Assembly: GCA_963781155.1 (NCBI GenBank)
Contig: CAWAEC010000009.1
Location: 124,001 to 188,000 of the forward strand
Reading direction: 5' to 3'
DNA length: 64,000 bases
Source: PALSA-693 sp963781155
GTDB taxonomy: Bacteria; Actinomycetota; Acidimicrobiia; Acidimicrobiales; Palsa-688
Part shown: positions 27,093 through 35,694 of the stretch, one piece after another
How the letters are laid out: every line of letters starts with the position of its first letter
How positions within the stretch are numbered: the stretch's first letter is position 1
Notes under the pieces: generated by a model
Databases searched by the model: none
What the model saw: the letters and a program-made list of their open reading frames with translations, nothing else
Told to the model about the DNA's origin: nothing
Program-made: the position numbers and the translations under genes

Positions 27093-28394
27093 CTACGGCA
27101 GCTGGTTGGAGTTCGGTATCAACTTCCCGCAGAGGGGCTGCCCGTTGTTGATGGGATTGAACTTGGTGCCTTCCAGCTGGGTGAGGTAGCCGCACAGGGT
27201 GGGCAACGCGGTCCCGAAGGCCGCCAGGGTCAGGTTGGCGCCGGGGGTGAGCCCGTTGGCGTCGTAGTGGCTGACGCCGTGCAGGTAGCTCGTAAAGGAC
27301 GCTCGCGTCGGGTTGTGGCCCGCCCCCTGCAGGCCGTAGATCATGAGGTCGGCGCCCAGCCAGCCGGTGTACCAGCTGAAGTCGGGGAGACCCGTGTAGT
27401 GGGCGTACTTGGACAGCGCGCCCGTGAAATTCTGCGTCGCAGGGGTGTTCGCTTCAACCGGCTGACCGGCCGGGAGGAAGTACACGCCCTGGGCGGTCTG
27501 CACCGCGGTCGGCTCGTTGAGCAGCGCTTGCCCGTACCCGGTGGCCGAGTCAACCACCTTCAGATTCGCCCCCGCCTGCTTGGCGGCGGTGATGATCGCG
27601 AAGTTGGTGTTCTCGTCCAGCGGCAGCCACAGCCCATCGCTGTTCGTGCTCTTGATACCAAGGGCGAGGGCGGTGACATCGACCGAGCCAAACGGAAGGG
27701 ACGTGTTGAGGTAGCCCTTCTTGAGGCCTACGTACTCGGCCCCGAAAATGAACCCGGTCGCCGACGCCGACGAGGACGGCGAGACGCCGTAGCCGACGGA
27801 GGCCGCGGTGGTGACGCCCTTTTGCTTCATGAAGGTCGGGATGGTGTCGTACTGGGGGTCCTTGGGGTCGACCGGGTCGGTGTAGGAGAACATGTTCGTG
27901 TAGGGCTGCATGCCCCACTCCGGACCGTCGAACGCGCCACCGGTCACCGGCACGCCCGCCTGCTGCATCGTTTTCGACCCGCCGAAGACGAACGGCGAGA
28001 CCCCGATGATCCCGAAGACGCCCTGGGCGATCATCGATTGCGCCGCCGCCCCGAAACCGGCCGGCGAGGACATATCGTCGGCCGTGATCAGTTTGATCTG
28101 CCGGCCATCGACGCCGCCTGCCGCGTTCTGCTGTGCGATACGCGCCTCCGCGGCCGGAATGATCCCCGTGTATTCAGAAGAGGCCGATCCCGTCACCGAG
28201 GTGATCAGGCCTAATTTGATAGTTGTGGCGCTAATTCCCGGGGCGCTGGCCGTGTTCCCGCTGCTCCCCCCGGAGGTTGTCGCTGAACCCTGAGCAGTGG
28301 TGGCGGTGCTCGATTTCTTACTCGAGCTGCCGCATGCGGTCAGAACCAGGGCGACGCTCGCAACAACCGCGGCTTTACGCCAGTTTCTGGACAT
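27093..28394 (-). CDS. Lipoprotein substrate-binding protein, Peripla_BP_6 (branched-chain amino acid ABC type)
   Basis: The 433-residue protein has a lipoprotein signal (WRKAAVVASVALVLTACGS, lipobox LTAC), a Ser/Thr-rich linker, then a periplasmic-binding fold: IKLGLITSVTGSASSEYTG, GGVDGRQIKLITADD and later GADLMIYGL. It is anchored outside the membrane and captures a small acid or amide for an ABC importer. No permease or ATPase genes are in the window, so it either works with a distant transporter or senses ligand. Its placement beside CoA-transferase and amidohydrolase genes suggests uptake of the pathway substrate. ATG is preceded by a G-rich run. Confidence 0.9.
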   Translation of the reverse strand: MSRNWRKAAVVASVALVLTACGSSSKKSSTATTAQGSATTSGGSSGNTASAPGISATTIKLGLITSVTGSASSEYTGIIPAAEARIAQQNAAGGVDGRQIKLITADDMSSPAGFGAAAQSMIAQGVFGIIGVSPFVFGGSKTMQQAGVPVTGGAFDGPEWGMQPYTNMFSYTDPVDPKDPQYDTIPTFMKQKGVTTAASVGYGVSPSSSASATGFIFGAEYVGLKKGYLNTSLPFGSVDVTALALGIKSTNSDGLWLPLDENTNFAIITAAKQAGANLKVVDSATGYGQALLNEPTAVQTAQGVYFLPAGQPVEANTPATQNFTGALSKYAHYTGLPDFSWYTGWLGADLMIYGLQGAGHNPTRASFTSYLHGVSHYDANGLTPGANLTLAAFGTALPTLCGYLTQLEGTKFNPINNGQPLCGKLIPNSNQLP

Positions 28395-28844
28395 AAACGA
28401 AACCCCCCGCTGAGATGACAACTTGCTCCCCTCATGTCAAGTCTGATGTCAAGGAAATTACTTCCGGCCAGACTATACACACAACGCACGCGCGTGAGTC
28501 ATCGCCATCCCCGAAATGGCATCCGGTCCGTTCAGGTCTTTATTTATCAAGGCTCAGTAACACGTTGCATCCATTTGTCGAATCTCGTGCAAATGGCGTA
28601 TCCAATCGGGAACCCGACACTTGTGGGCCGAATCGTTGACGCAGCGGTGCGTGCCAGTGCTCGTGTGTGCACGCAGCGTGGCTAGACGTTGGCGCTGCGT
28701 CCAATCGACAAATGCCGCACGGGGCGACACGTGGAAGGACGGGCTGCTGCGCCGTCCCGGCGCACGAAATCCGGCAATAGGCGATGAAAAGCTTGATACC
28801 GGGCAGCACGCAATGCGTTCGTGGGCGCGGCCCCTTTCGTTCCG

Positions 28845-28872
28845 CGTGCCCACTTTGGAGTGTGTGGGCACG
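28845..28872. repeat. Hairpin CGTGCCCAC / GTGGGCACG
   Basis: Perfect 9-bp stem with a 10-base loop. Its left arm and flank (GCGTGCCCACTT) recur about 90 bp on in a second hairpin. Confidence 0.7.
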
Positions 28873-28938
28873 GTGACACCAAGTGGGCTGGGTTTGGCCG
28901 GGTTTTTGCCGGTTAGCGTGCCCGAGTTGGTCTGGCGT

Positions 28939-28960
28939 GCCCACTTCGGTACAAGTGGGC
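28939..28960. repeat. Hairpin GCCCACTT / AAGTGGGC
   Basis: Perfect 8-bp stem with a 6-base loop CGGTAC, repeating the left arm of the preceding hairpin. Further AAGTGGGC-like copies lie at about 28879 and 28620. Confidence 0.7.
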
Positions 28961-29085
28961 GCGACCGGGGCCCGCCGCCGCCTGACCGTGCCGTTCTTTG
29001 TTGCGTCTCGGATTCTCCGTGCAAATGGCTACACCAGGTGTTGCTTTTTGCACCGAAAATCAAAATGTCAACGAAAAGCGCTGGG

Positions 29086-29122
29086 GGCTCGCCAGTGCGC
29101 CCAGGTGCGCCAGTGGCGAGCC
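29086..29122. repeat. Hairpin GGCTCGCCA / TGGCGAGCC
   Basis: Perfect 9-bp stem around a 19-base loop that itself holds a short GTGCGCC repeat. Third strong hairpin of the gene-free region. Confidence 0.65.
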
Positions 29123-29417
29123 GCCGCCAGAGTTACCGTTCGTGCCCGTTGCCCCCGTAAGGGGGAAATGCCGTCGCTCGGCTCCGACGCCGGCCGGCAG
29201 TGTTGATGACGACACGTGCATTGTTGATGAACAGCATCGACCCGCCTATGGCCGGTTCGACGTACTCGTGCTGAGACGGCCAGAAGTAATTGTCAAAAGA
29301 AATTCATGGCGGTCAGGCGGGCTCCGATGTGGAAGTGCACCGGAAGGTCGAAGGGGGTGTAGAGCGGGCGGTCGCGGCCCCGCCCAGCCGAAGTGGGCGG
29401 ACGGCCGGGCGAGAAAC

Positions 29418-29819
29418 TCAGCCGAGGCTGACGTCGGGGGTCATGCGCCGTTGTACGAATCGCCACTCACCATCGACGCGGCGCAGGATGTCGTCGTAGA
29501 TGCCGGTCATCCCGATGGAGGTCGATGGGCCCGGATTCAGCACCTGGATGTAGCTCTGTGATCGAGCATCGTCACCATTGATGTCGATGACCACGTTGGT
29601 GACCACGTGCCGCATCGGGTGAGTCTCGTACACGCCCCGAAGGCTCTCGGCGAACGACTCGAGTGCCTGTATGCCCTCGACTTTGGTGCCGCCGGCATCG
29701 AGCACCCCCTCCTCGGTAAACAAGGCAGCCCACCCGGCTGCCTGGTGCGAGTCGACGAGATGGCAATAACGAGCGATGAGCTGGCGAATCTCTTCATGGT
29801 CCTCGATGGCGCCGCGCAT
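29418..29819 (-). CDS. SnoaL-like / NTF2-fold protein
   Basis: The 133-residue product has the cone-fold pattern EIRQLIARYCHLVDSHQAAGWAALFTEEGVLD, then HPMRHVVTNVVIDINGDDARSQSYIQV and a closing GEWRFVQRRMTPD. The family includes isomerases, dehydratases, cyclases and many small hydrolase-like enzymes; Tyr18, His20/Asp23 region and His67 line the pocket in relatives. It is 35 bp downstream of an LLM oxidoreductase gene and should be on the same transcript. Three SnoaL-like proteins occur in the window, each beside redox genes. Confidence 0.82.
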   Translation of the reverse strand: MRGAIEDHEEIRQLIARYCHLVDSHQAAGWAALFTEEGVLDAGGTKVEGIQALESFAESLRGVYETHPMRHVVTNVVIDINGDDARSQSYIQVLNPGPSTSIGMTGIYDDILRRVDGEWRFVQRRMTPDVSLG

Positions 29820-29854
29820 GGTGACCTCCTTGCAACCGGGTTGGCGGTGGGATG

Positions 29855-30700
29855 TTAGAGCTTGGCGATGATCTCGCCGCCGAACCAGCGAAAACCTTCC
29901 GCGGCCTCGCGGGGATTCGTGTACGGCGATATGAGAAGGCGGGTGGCCCCCGCTTCCTCATAACGGCGAACGTCATCGACAGAGGTGACCCGGGCCCCAA
30001 GCGTCACCTGAAAAGGCCCGGTGCGTCCCACGTCGGCGCGCATCGCCTGGATGCGCTTGACATTGCCGGGCAGGCTTTCGATCGACTGCTGCATCGGGAT
30101 CCAGCCGTCCCCGAGATGGGCCGCACGTCGGATGGCGGCCGCTGAGTCCCCGCCGATGTGCATCGGCGGCCACGGCTGCTGGACCGGCTTGGGGAGAAAG
30201 CCGACCGGCTGGAACTGAAAGAACTCTCCCTTGTGCTCCACGACCTCTTCCGTGAAGAGGCGCTGGATGATCCCGATCGTCTCATCGACGCGCCGGCCCC
30301 GCGTCTCGAAGGGGAGCTCCATGGCCTGCCACTCCTGGGAGAGCCAGCTGGCCCCGATCCCGAATTCGAGACGACCTCCCGATACGGCGTCGACGGTGGT
30401 GACCGCCCTGGCCGTCACGAACGGGTGCCGCAGCCCGATGTTGTAGACGTTGGTCCCGAAGCGCAGCGTCGTGGTCCGCGCCGCCATGGTGGCGATCTGG
30501 ACCCACGGGTCGTAGGCGGGAGTCGATGCAGAGATAGGAGGTTCGCCCTCATGCGGGCTGTTGGGTTCACCGGTCATCGACACTGGCATTATCAGGTGCT
30601 CGGGTACCCACACGGATTCGAAGCCCGCTTCCTCAGCCGCCGTAGCGGTGTCAACCCATCGCCGTGGACCTGCCATCATCGTCGTTCCAAAGACCACCAC
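29855..30700 (-). CDS. LLM-class F420-dependent oxidoreductase
   Basis: The 281-residue product carries WVDTATAAEEAGFESVWVPEHLI, TLRFGTNVYNIGLRHPF, RLEFGIGASWLSQEWQAM and PMHIGGDSAAAIRRAA, the landmarks of luciferase-like F420 enzymes. GTG codons before VFGTTMMAGP are the best starts, since AGGAGG lies 10 bases upstream; longer readings to the nitroreductase side look non-coding. It leads an LLM-SnoaL pair. Cofactor choice is inferred. The intergenic space with the divergent nitroreductase is about 200 bp. Confidence 0.85.
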   Translation of the reverse strand: MVVFGTTMMAGPRRWVDTATAAEEAGFESVWVPEHLIMPVSMTGEPNSPHEGEPPISASTPAYDPWVQIATMAARTTTLRFGTNVYNIGLRHPFVTARAVTTVDAVSGGRLEFGIGASWLSQEWQAMELPFETRGRRVDETIGIIQRLFTEEVVEHKGEFFQFQPVGFLPKPVQQPWPPMHIGGDSAAAIRRAAHLGDGWIPMQQSIESLPGNVKRIQAMRADVGRTGPFQVTLGARVTSVDDVRRYEEAGATRLLISPYTNPREAAEGFRWFGGEIIAKL

Positions 30701-30908
30701 GGCCGTCGACCTCCTGCAGCGAGTCCAAGTTGGCGGGGTTAGCGCGCCTGACACGGTCGCGAGGCTCGCGCCGAGAGCACCGGGGCGATTCAATCATGCG
30801 ACGCATGACGTGTCCAATGTGCCGGTTAGGCGGGATCCACCTCGACGCGCCCGTGACCCAAGACGGTACGCCCTGCCGGCGCGGCCTCGAAGGCGTACCG
30901 GAGTTACC

Positions 30909-31683
30909 ATGACGGCGATGTCAGATTCCACGCCCGACGCCGCAGACCTGGACCAACGGCCACTCCCGAGCGATGTGGTCGGACTCCTCGAGGGGTTGAC
31001 GACCACTCGTGCTATCCGGCGCTACACGCCTGATCCGGTGCCTGCGGAAGCGTTGCGCGCCATGCTCTTTGCCGCCACAAGGGCCCCGAGTGGATCGAAC
31101 CGCCAACCCTTCCGGTTTATTGTGCTGTCGAATGGCCCCAAAGCCAAAGAAGCGAAGCGACTGGTTGCCGAAGGCGCGCAGCAGGTCTGGGAAGCCAAAC
31201 GGGAGTTCGACGGCTACGAACGGGGCAGCGGGATCGAGCGCTTGTCTCCTAAAGCGCGGCATGGCGCGGACCATGCAGCACTATGTCACTCACTTTGCCG
31301 ACGTCCCCGTCCTGATCCTGCCGTGTCTGGTCCGTTATCGGCAGCCCACACCCATGGAAGGGGCGTCCGTCTATCCGGCCTGCCAGAACCTTCTGCTGGC
31401 TGCCCGCGCCCTCGGTTACGGAGGCGCGTTCACGGGGATGCACTACCACGTCGAGTCCGAACTGCGGTCGCTCCTCAACATTCCTGACGGCGTTTTCATC
31501 GCCGGCACGATCACGGTCGGCAAGCCCGCCGGCCACCACGGACCGGTGCGCCGCCGGCCCATCTCCGAGCTCGTGTATGGCGACGAATGGGGCACCGCTC
31601 CGGCGTGGGCAGTCGACCCCCCGGGCACCAGTCACACGTCTGCCGGGCCGCCGAAGGCACCCCCGATCCCCAGTCATTCGTAA
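30909..31683 (+). pseudogene. Nitroreductase-family protein with a frameshift
   Basis: The N-terminal half (TTRAIRRYTPDPVPAEALRAM, APSGSNRQPFRF) reads from ATG to about 31259 and the C-terminal half (MARTMQHYVTHFADVPVLI, LGYGGAFTGMHY, VGKPAGHHGPVRR) follows one base later. Removing the C at 31260 joins them into a normal FMN-dependent nitroreductase of about 257 residues. Such enzymes reduce nitro groups, enoates or quinones, or cleave flavin-like rings. No long homopolymer is at the break, so a true mutation is more likely than in the CaiB gene, though assembly error remains possible. Confidence 0.75.
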
Positions 31684-31754
31684 TCTGGCCCCGCTGACGT
31701 CCTGAACGGGATGTTAAGGTCGGCGCGGCGAACGATTCCGAAGGAGGGGAGCCG

Positions 31755-32816
31755 ATGGCGGTGCCATTTCGCGTCGGAATTCTCAACGACATGTCTGATG
31801 GGCCGCCTGGTCCCGGGCGGAGCATCGAGGACTGGCTTCGCCTGGCTGTCGATGACGTAACTGCCCAGGGACGACTGGACCGGGACGTCGAGTTCGTCCA
31901 CGGCTGGGGGCTCGGCCTGCCGTCCGGCACCGCGGCAGCCGTCGAACGAGGCTACGGGACCCTCGCCGAACAAGACGTCCTGCTCATCGCCGGACCAGCC
32001 ATTGGCGACAACGCTCTTGTCGCCACCCCGCTCGCGGAGCGCTACCGCATTCCTACGATCAACTGGGCGGGGACGGAGCGCGGCCGGGGCGAATACATGT
32101 TCCACCTGCAGGTCGGGTCCCACGAAGACGAGTCGATTGTGCTGGCCCGGCATCTTGCCCGCCTCGGTGCGCGTCGGATCGGTGTCGTCTACGACCGATC
32201 GCCGATCGGGCGGCGGCACATGTACTTCCTCCAGGAGGAAGCGGACGTCCTGGGTATACGGATCGCCGCGTCGGCCGGGGTCCTCCCACTCGCCGAAGAG
32301 GCGCAGGCCGAGACCGATTCCGTGCTGGATGTCGGCGTCGACGCTCTGGTCTATCAGGGGCTGGGGCTGGCTGCCCCTGCAGTGGCGCGCGCCGCGTCCG
32401 CGAGAAGTTGGAACGGCCCCCGCGCCATGAACACTGCGGGCATGCGGGGTTACAGCCCCGAGTTCGCGGCGACGATCGACGGCTGGACCTACATGGACAT
32501 GCACTCCGACAACAACGTCACCCTCGCCGAATTGCGTCGGCGATTGAACATCAGTTCCGAAAGCGGGTCCGGCCCCGCGTACGGCTATGACATGGGGCGG
32601 CTGGTCGCCGAAGGGCTCGCCCGGGCCCCGGAGCGGACCCGCGATGGCGTCAAGGAAGGCCTCGAGCAGATCAAATGGCTGCCCGCGGCGGAGGGATACG
32701 AGGGCACGACGCTCGGATTCGGCCATCGCGATCGGGGCGCGTTGCACGGCCGGTATCTGGTGTTGCGGCAGTGGCGCCAGGGGCATTCCGTCGAGTTGGC
32801 CGAGTCGGAACCCTAG
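31755..32816 (+). CDS. Periplasmic-binding-type (Peripla_BP_6) protein without signal peptide
   Basis: The 353-residue protein resembles branched-chain amino acid/amide binding proteins: VGILNDMSDGPPGPGRSIEDWLRLAVDDV, VLLIAGPAIGDNALVATPLAERYRIPTINWAGTE, GSHEDESIVLARHLARLGARRIGVVYDR, and AYGYDMGRLVAEGL. The N-terminus (MAVPFRVGIL) enters the fold directly, with neither signal sequence nor lipobox, so it should stay in the cytoplasm. AAGGAGGGGA precedes ATG. No DNA-binding or transporter gene adjoins it. A ligand-sensing or enzyme-regulating job, as in AmiC-like proteins, is inference. Confidence 0.82.
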   Translation: MAVPFRVGILNDMSDGPPGPGRSIEDWLRLAVDDVTAQGRLDRDVEFVHGWGLGLPSGTAAAVERGYGTLAEQDVLLIAGPAIGDNALVATPLAERYRIPTINWAGTERGRGEYMFHLQVGSHEDESIVLARHLARLGARRIGVVYDRSPIGRRHMYFLQEEADVLGIRIAASAGVLPLAEEAQAETDSVLDVGVDALVYQGLGLAAPAVARAASARSWNGPRAMNTAGMRGYSPEFAATIDGWTYMDMHSDNNVTLAELRRRLNISSESGSGPAYGYDMGRLVAEGLARAPERTRDGVKEGLEQIKWLPAAEGYEGTTLGFGHRDRGALHGRYLVLRQWRQGHSVELAESEP

Positions 32817-32833
32817 CCGGAGAGAACCTCCTG

Positions 32834-33052
32834 GTGCGCGCCCTCCGGATCAGACGAGCCCGGTTGGCCGCCGGGGTAATCGTCCTGGGTCTGGTCACCG
32901 GCGTCGTGGTCCCCTGGCAATTGTCGTCCTCGGGCGCTCAGGCCCCCAGTCCGGCCTGGATCAACTCCGTCACCGACGCGTATGACCAGCAAACCGGGGC
33001 CAGTCTGCAACTGCCACCCAGCTTCGCGACTGCCAATTACTCGTCGACATAG
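32834..33052 (+). CDS. Small exported or membrane-anchored protein
   Basis: A 72-residue product beginning RALRIRRARLAAG, with a hydrophobic segment VIVLGLVTGVVVPW (about 14-29) and a short Ala/Pro/Ser-rich tail. GTG follows GGAGAG and comes 17 bp after the binding-type protein gene, so they may be co-transcribed. It has no recognised family. It could be an anchor partner for the upstream soluble binding protein; this is only a positional guess. Confidence 0.5.
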   Translation: MRALRIRRARLAAGVIVLGLVTGVVVPWQLSSSGAQAPSPAWINSVTDAYDQQTGASLQLPPSFATANYSST

Positions 33053-33137
33053 TCCATCGTGGAAGTCGTGCCCCGCTGATCCTCGCCGGCACCGTCACGA
33101 TATTCGCCAGAGTCGAACGACGAGGGCGTGTGTTTTT

Positions 33138-34379
33138 CTATGAACGAGTGCCGCCGGGCACAGTGTTCTGGCGCAACTGCTTGAACGGCATCTCCCGATC
33201 GCCCGAAGGCTCCCTCGGCAGTCCGAGCACGCGCTCCGCCACCGCGTTGCGCTGCATCTCCGTGGTGCCACCGCCGATGCCGTGGCTGGACAAGCGGTGA
33301 ATGCCCCAGGCAGACGCATCGCCCGGCGACCACGCAGCCGCTCGGGAACCTGCCACCTCGGCGTGGATCTCTCCCAGTCGGGGGCCGGTCAGGCCGCTCA
33401 TCCCTTTGAGGAGGGCGGCGGCATAGCCGGGCAGGTCGCCCGAGCGCATGGCCCGGCTCACGCGCTGGACCGTCTGAGCCTGAACGGCGCTCAGTACCCA
33501 GCTCTCACCGATCAGACTGCGCAGGTGCGGATCATCGAGGCGGCCACGGTCCCGGGCGAGCCCGATGAGCTCATACCCCAGCTCGATGCCCTTGTCCTCG
33601 CTTTCGCTCCTGTTGCCGCCGAGCGACCAGCCTCGTCCGACCGCCGTGCGCTCGTTCATCATGAGGGTTGTGGCCACCCGCCAACCGTCGTTGACCTCCC
33701 CGATGGTGTTGCCGACGGGGATTACGACGTCATCGAGGTACTCCTGACAGAAATCGACTGATCCGTCGATGAGCTTCAGCGGGACAACCGTGATGCCAGG
33801 AGTATCCATGGGAACGATAAACATGGTGAGACCGGCATGCTTGGGTACTTCCGGATTGGTCCGGGCCAGACAGATGGCGAAGTCGGAATAATGGCCGCCC
33901 GTGGTCCAGATCTTTGCCCCATTGAGTCGCCACGTATCCCCATCACGGTCAGCTCGTGTCAGCAGCCCGGCCAGGTCGGATCCGCCGCTCGGCTCGGAGA
34001 GGAACTGGCACCAGATGTCTTCCCCATTGAGAATGCGGGGAATGAAATGGCGCTTGAGTTCTTCGCGAGCGTGCCCCAGCATGGTAGGCAGGACCACATT
34101 GAAAGCGTTTCCGTATACCTCGGGCATCCGATAATCAGCCGCCTCTTCGCGAAACGCCTGCCAATGCTCCTGGCTCAGCCCCAGACCGCCGTATTCGACT
34201 GGCACCGAAGGCCCAGCGATACCGCCTTCCCACAGCGAACGCTGGATCGCCCGGTCGCGAGCCACAGCCTCATCATCCCATTGGAGGAATCGCTCCCCGG
34301 GCGCTTTCAAAGGAGCGTGGTCAGCCAACCAGGCCCGGACCTTTTTTCTATATTCCTCTACAATCATGGTGTCCGCCAT
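33138..34379 (-). CDS. Acyl-CoA dehydrogenase, subunit-type 1
   Basis: The 413-residue flavoprotein has FLSEPSGGSDLAGLLTRAD and WTTGGHYSDFAI (FAD/substrate region) and the C-terminal SSHGIGGGTTEMQRNAVAERVLGLPREP. It would introduce an alpha,beta double bond in an acyl-CoA. Its ATG overlaps the stop of the next acyl-CoA dehydrogenase gene by one base (TGATG), and the pair differs strongly in sequence. Such pairs in actinobacterial steroid degradation form alpha2beta2 enzymes acting on bulky ring or side-chain thioesters, which is the inferred arrangement here. Confidence 0.9.
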   Translation of the reverse strand: MADTMIVEEYRKKVRAWLADHAPLKAPGERFLQWDDEAVARDRAIQRSLWEGGIAGPSVPVEYGGLGLSQEHWQAFREEAADYRMPEVYGNAFNVVLPTMLGHAREELKRHFIPRILNGEDIWCQFLSEPSGGSDLAGLLTRADRDGDTWRLNGAKIWTTGGHYSDFAICLARTNPEVPKHAGLTMFIVPMDTPGITVVPLKLIDGSVDFCQEYLDDVVIPVGNTIGEVNDGWRVATTLMMNERTAVGRGWSLGGNRSESEDKGIELGYELIGLARDRGRLDDPHLRSLIGESWVLSAVQAQTVQRVSRAMRSGDLPGYAAALLKGMSGLTGPRLGEIHAEVAGSRAAAWSPGDASAWGIHRLSSHGIGGGTTEMQRNAVAERVLGLPREPSGDREMPFKQLRQNTVPGGTRS

Positions 34380-35515
34380 CACGCGGCTCCTTCCACCAGA
34401 TCGACCAGTGATCGGCATTGGGCGTCGGGGGCGCCATAGAGCACCTCGTTGCTGATGGCGCGACGGAAATAAAGGTGGAGGTCGTAGTCCCATGTCATGC
34501 CGATGCCACCATGCAACTGAATACAATCGTGAAGCATCGCTGAGCTCCATTTGCCCACATGCGCCTTCGCCACCCGAACGGCGATGGCGGCATCAGGCCT
34601 TCGGTGCTGCACAGCTCGCGCCGCATACGCGGTTGTGGCAAACGACCCCTCGAGCCAGATGCGATGGTCGGCCATGCGATGCTTCAAGGCCTGATAAGAG
34701 CCAATTGGACGGCCGAACGCCACCCGATCCTTCGAGTACTGCACCGTGCGCGCCAGGCCCTCCCCGGCAGCGCCAATGGTGTCGGCGCACTGCAGCACGA
34801 GCGCAACCTGAAGCTGCCGCTCGACGGCCGCCCCGGCAGCTTCCCCCGGCGGGCCCACGGCCGCCTCGGCCGGCACCCTCACTCCGTCAAACCGCACGTC
34901 AGCCATGCGACGGGCCAGGTCCAGACACTCCAGCGGTTCGATTGCAACTCCTGCCGTGTTCTTGTCCACCACGAATTGGACCAGACCTTCGGGGCCCCGG
35001 GCCGTGACCAGAAGGACATCGGCCGCCTGAGCGTCATGTACGTAGCGTTTGGTCCCTTCGAGGAGGTAGCCACCCGCCTGCGGCGTGGCGGCCAGCTTGG
35101 TCGATGACGCTGCCCACGTCTCGTCCCCTTCGGCGAAGGCCCAGGTGCCGATCACCTCACCCGAGGTGAGCACAGGTAAGTACCGCTCTTTCTGTTCGGG
35201 CGTCCCCGACTCGGTCAGGGCAAAGGCAACAATGTTGGTCGCCTGGAACGGCCCGGGCTGGACCATGCGGCCCAGCTCCTCAGCGACGATCGTCAGGTCG
35301 ACGAGCCCCTCTCCGGACACGCTCCCCCCTCCGTGCTGCTCCGGAACAAGGGTGGCGTACCAGCCGAGCTCACCCCCTTGCCGCCACAGGTCCCGGTCAA
35401 ATCCGAGTGGATCGTCGATCAGCTCGCGTACTCTGTCGATCGGGCTTCGGTCCTCGAGCACCCGGCGGCACGTATCGCGGAACAATTCCTGATCCTCGGA
35501 AAGGTCGATCTCCAT
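34379..35515 (-). CDS. Acyl-CoA dehydrogenase, subunit-type 2
   Basis: The 378-residue protein starts MEIDLSEDQELFRDTCRRVLEDRSP and has AFAEGDETW (a reduced version of the usual E-x-x-x-GSD loop), RVAFGRPIGSYQALKHRMAD and LHGGIGMTWDYDLHLYFRRA. AAGGAG precedes ATG. The loop change and coupling to the other dehydrogenase suggest it is the second subunit of a heteromeric enzyme. It is divergent from the thiolase/DUF35 pair and shares its promoter region. Confidence 0.9.
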   Translation of the reverse strand: MEIDLSEDQELFRDTCRRVLEDRSPIDRVRELIDDPLGFDRDLWRQGGELGWYATLVPEQHGGGSVSGEGLVDLTIVAEELGRMVQPGPFQATNIVAFALTESGTPEQKERYLPVLTSGEVIGTWAFAEGDETWAASSTKLAATPQAGGYLLEGTKRYVHDAQAADVLLVTARGPEGLVQFVVDKNTAGVAIEPLECLDLARRMADVRFDGVRVPAEAAVGPPGEAAGAAVERQLQVALVLQCADTIGAAGEGLARTVQYSKDRVAFGRPIGSYQALKHRMADHRIWLEGSFATTAYAARAVQHRRPDAAIAVRVAKAHVGKWSSAMLHDCIQLHGGIGMTWDYDLHLYFRRAISNEVLYGAPDAQCRSLVDLVEGAA

Positions 35516-35594
35516 TTGAGCTCCTTGTTCCGGGCGGCAATCCGCGCCTGACGCCAACGTCCCCCCACGAACCCTCCTGGGCCCCCCCACCTGG

Positions 35595-35624
35595 TTGACG
35601 TGTGGCACCTGTGACACATACTAT
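35595..35624 (+). promoter_or_regulatory. Sigma-70-like promoter for the thiolase/DUF35 pair
   Basis: TTGACG, 18 bp, then TACTAT, about 70 bp upstream of the thiolase ATG and in the divergent spacer. It is overlapped by an imperfect 10-bp inverted repeat, consistent with repression. Confidence 0.45.
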
Positions 35625-35639
35625 CACTGACGTAACACA
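35610..35639. promoter_or_regulatory. Imperfect inverted repeat TGTGACACAT-10 nt-ACGTAACACA
   Basis: Arms match at 7 of 10 positions and cover the -10 element of the thiolase promoter and the spacer of the divergent dehydrogenase operon. A TetR- or MarR-type regulator could control both directions from here. Confidence 0.4.
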
Positions 35640-35694
35640 TGGCAACATCCGGTCCGGGGGCCTACCCGGCTAGAGGAGCATACGGGGTGTCGGG

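Larger units (their letters stand above)
28395..29417. other. 1-kb gene-free region with repeated hairpins
   Basis: No frame here looks like protein; the longest (28621-29160) has biased, low-complexity translation and no motif. Composition is visibly different, with AT-richer patches. Three GC hairpins share or echo the element GCGTGCCCACTT, and short repeats such as GTGCAAATGGC occur at both ends. It may hold a small RNA, a mobile-element remnant, or the binding-protein promoter with long leader sequence. Confidence 0.5.

Noticed and set aside
27051..28214. Long 387-codon plus-strand frame
   Set aside because: It lies opposite the lipoprotein binding-protein gene, has Arg/Gly/Val-rich shadow composition and no motif.
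28621..29160. 179-codon plus-strand frame in the gene-free kilobase
   Set aside because: Translation is Arg/Ser/Pro/Cys-rich without domains, runs through hairpins, and has no good start signal.
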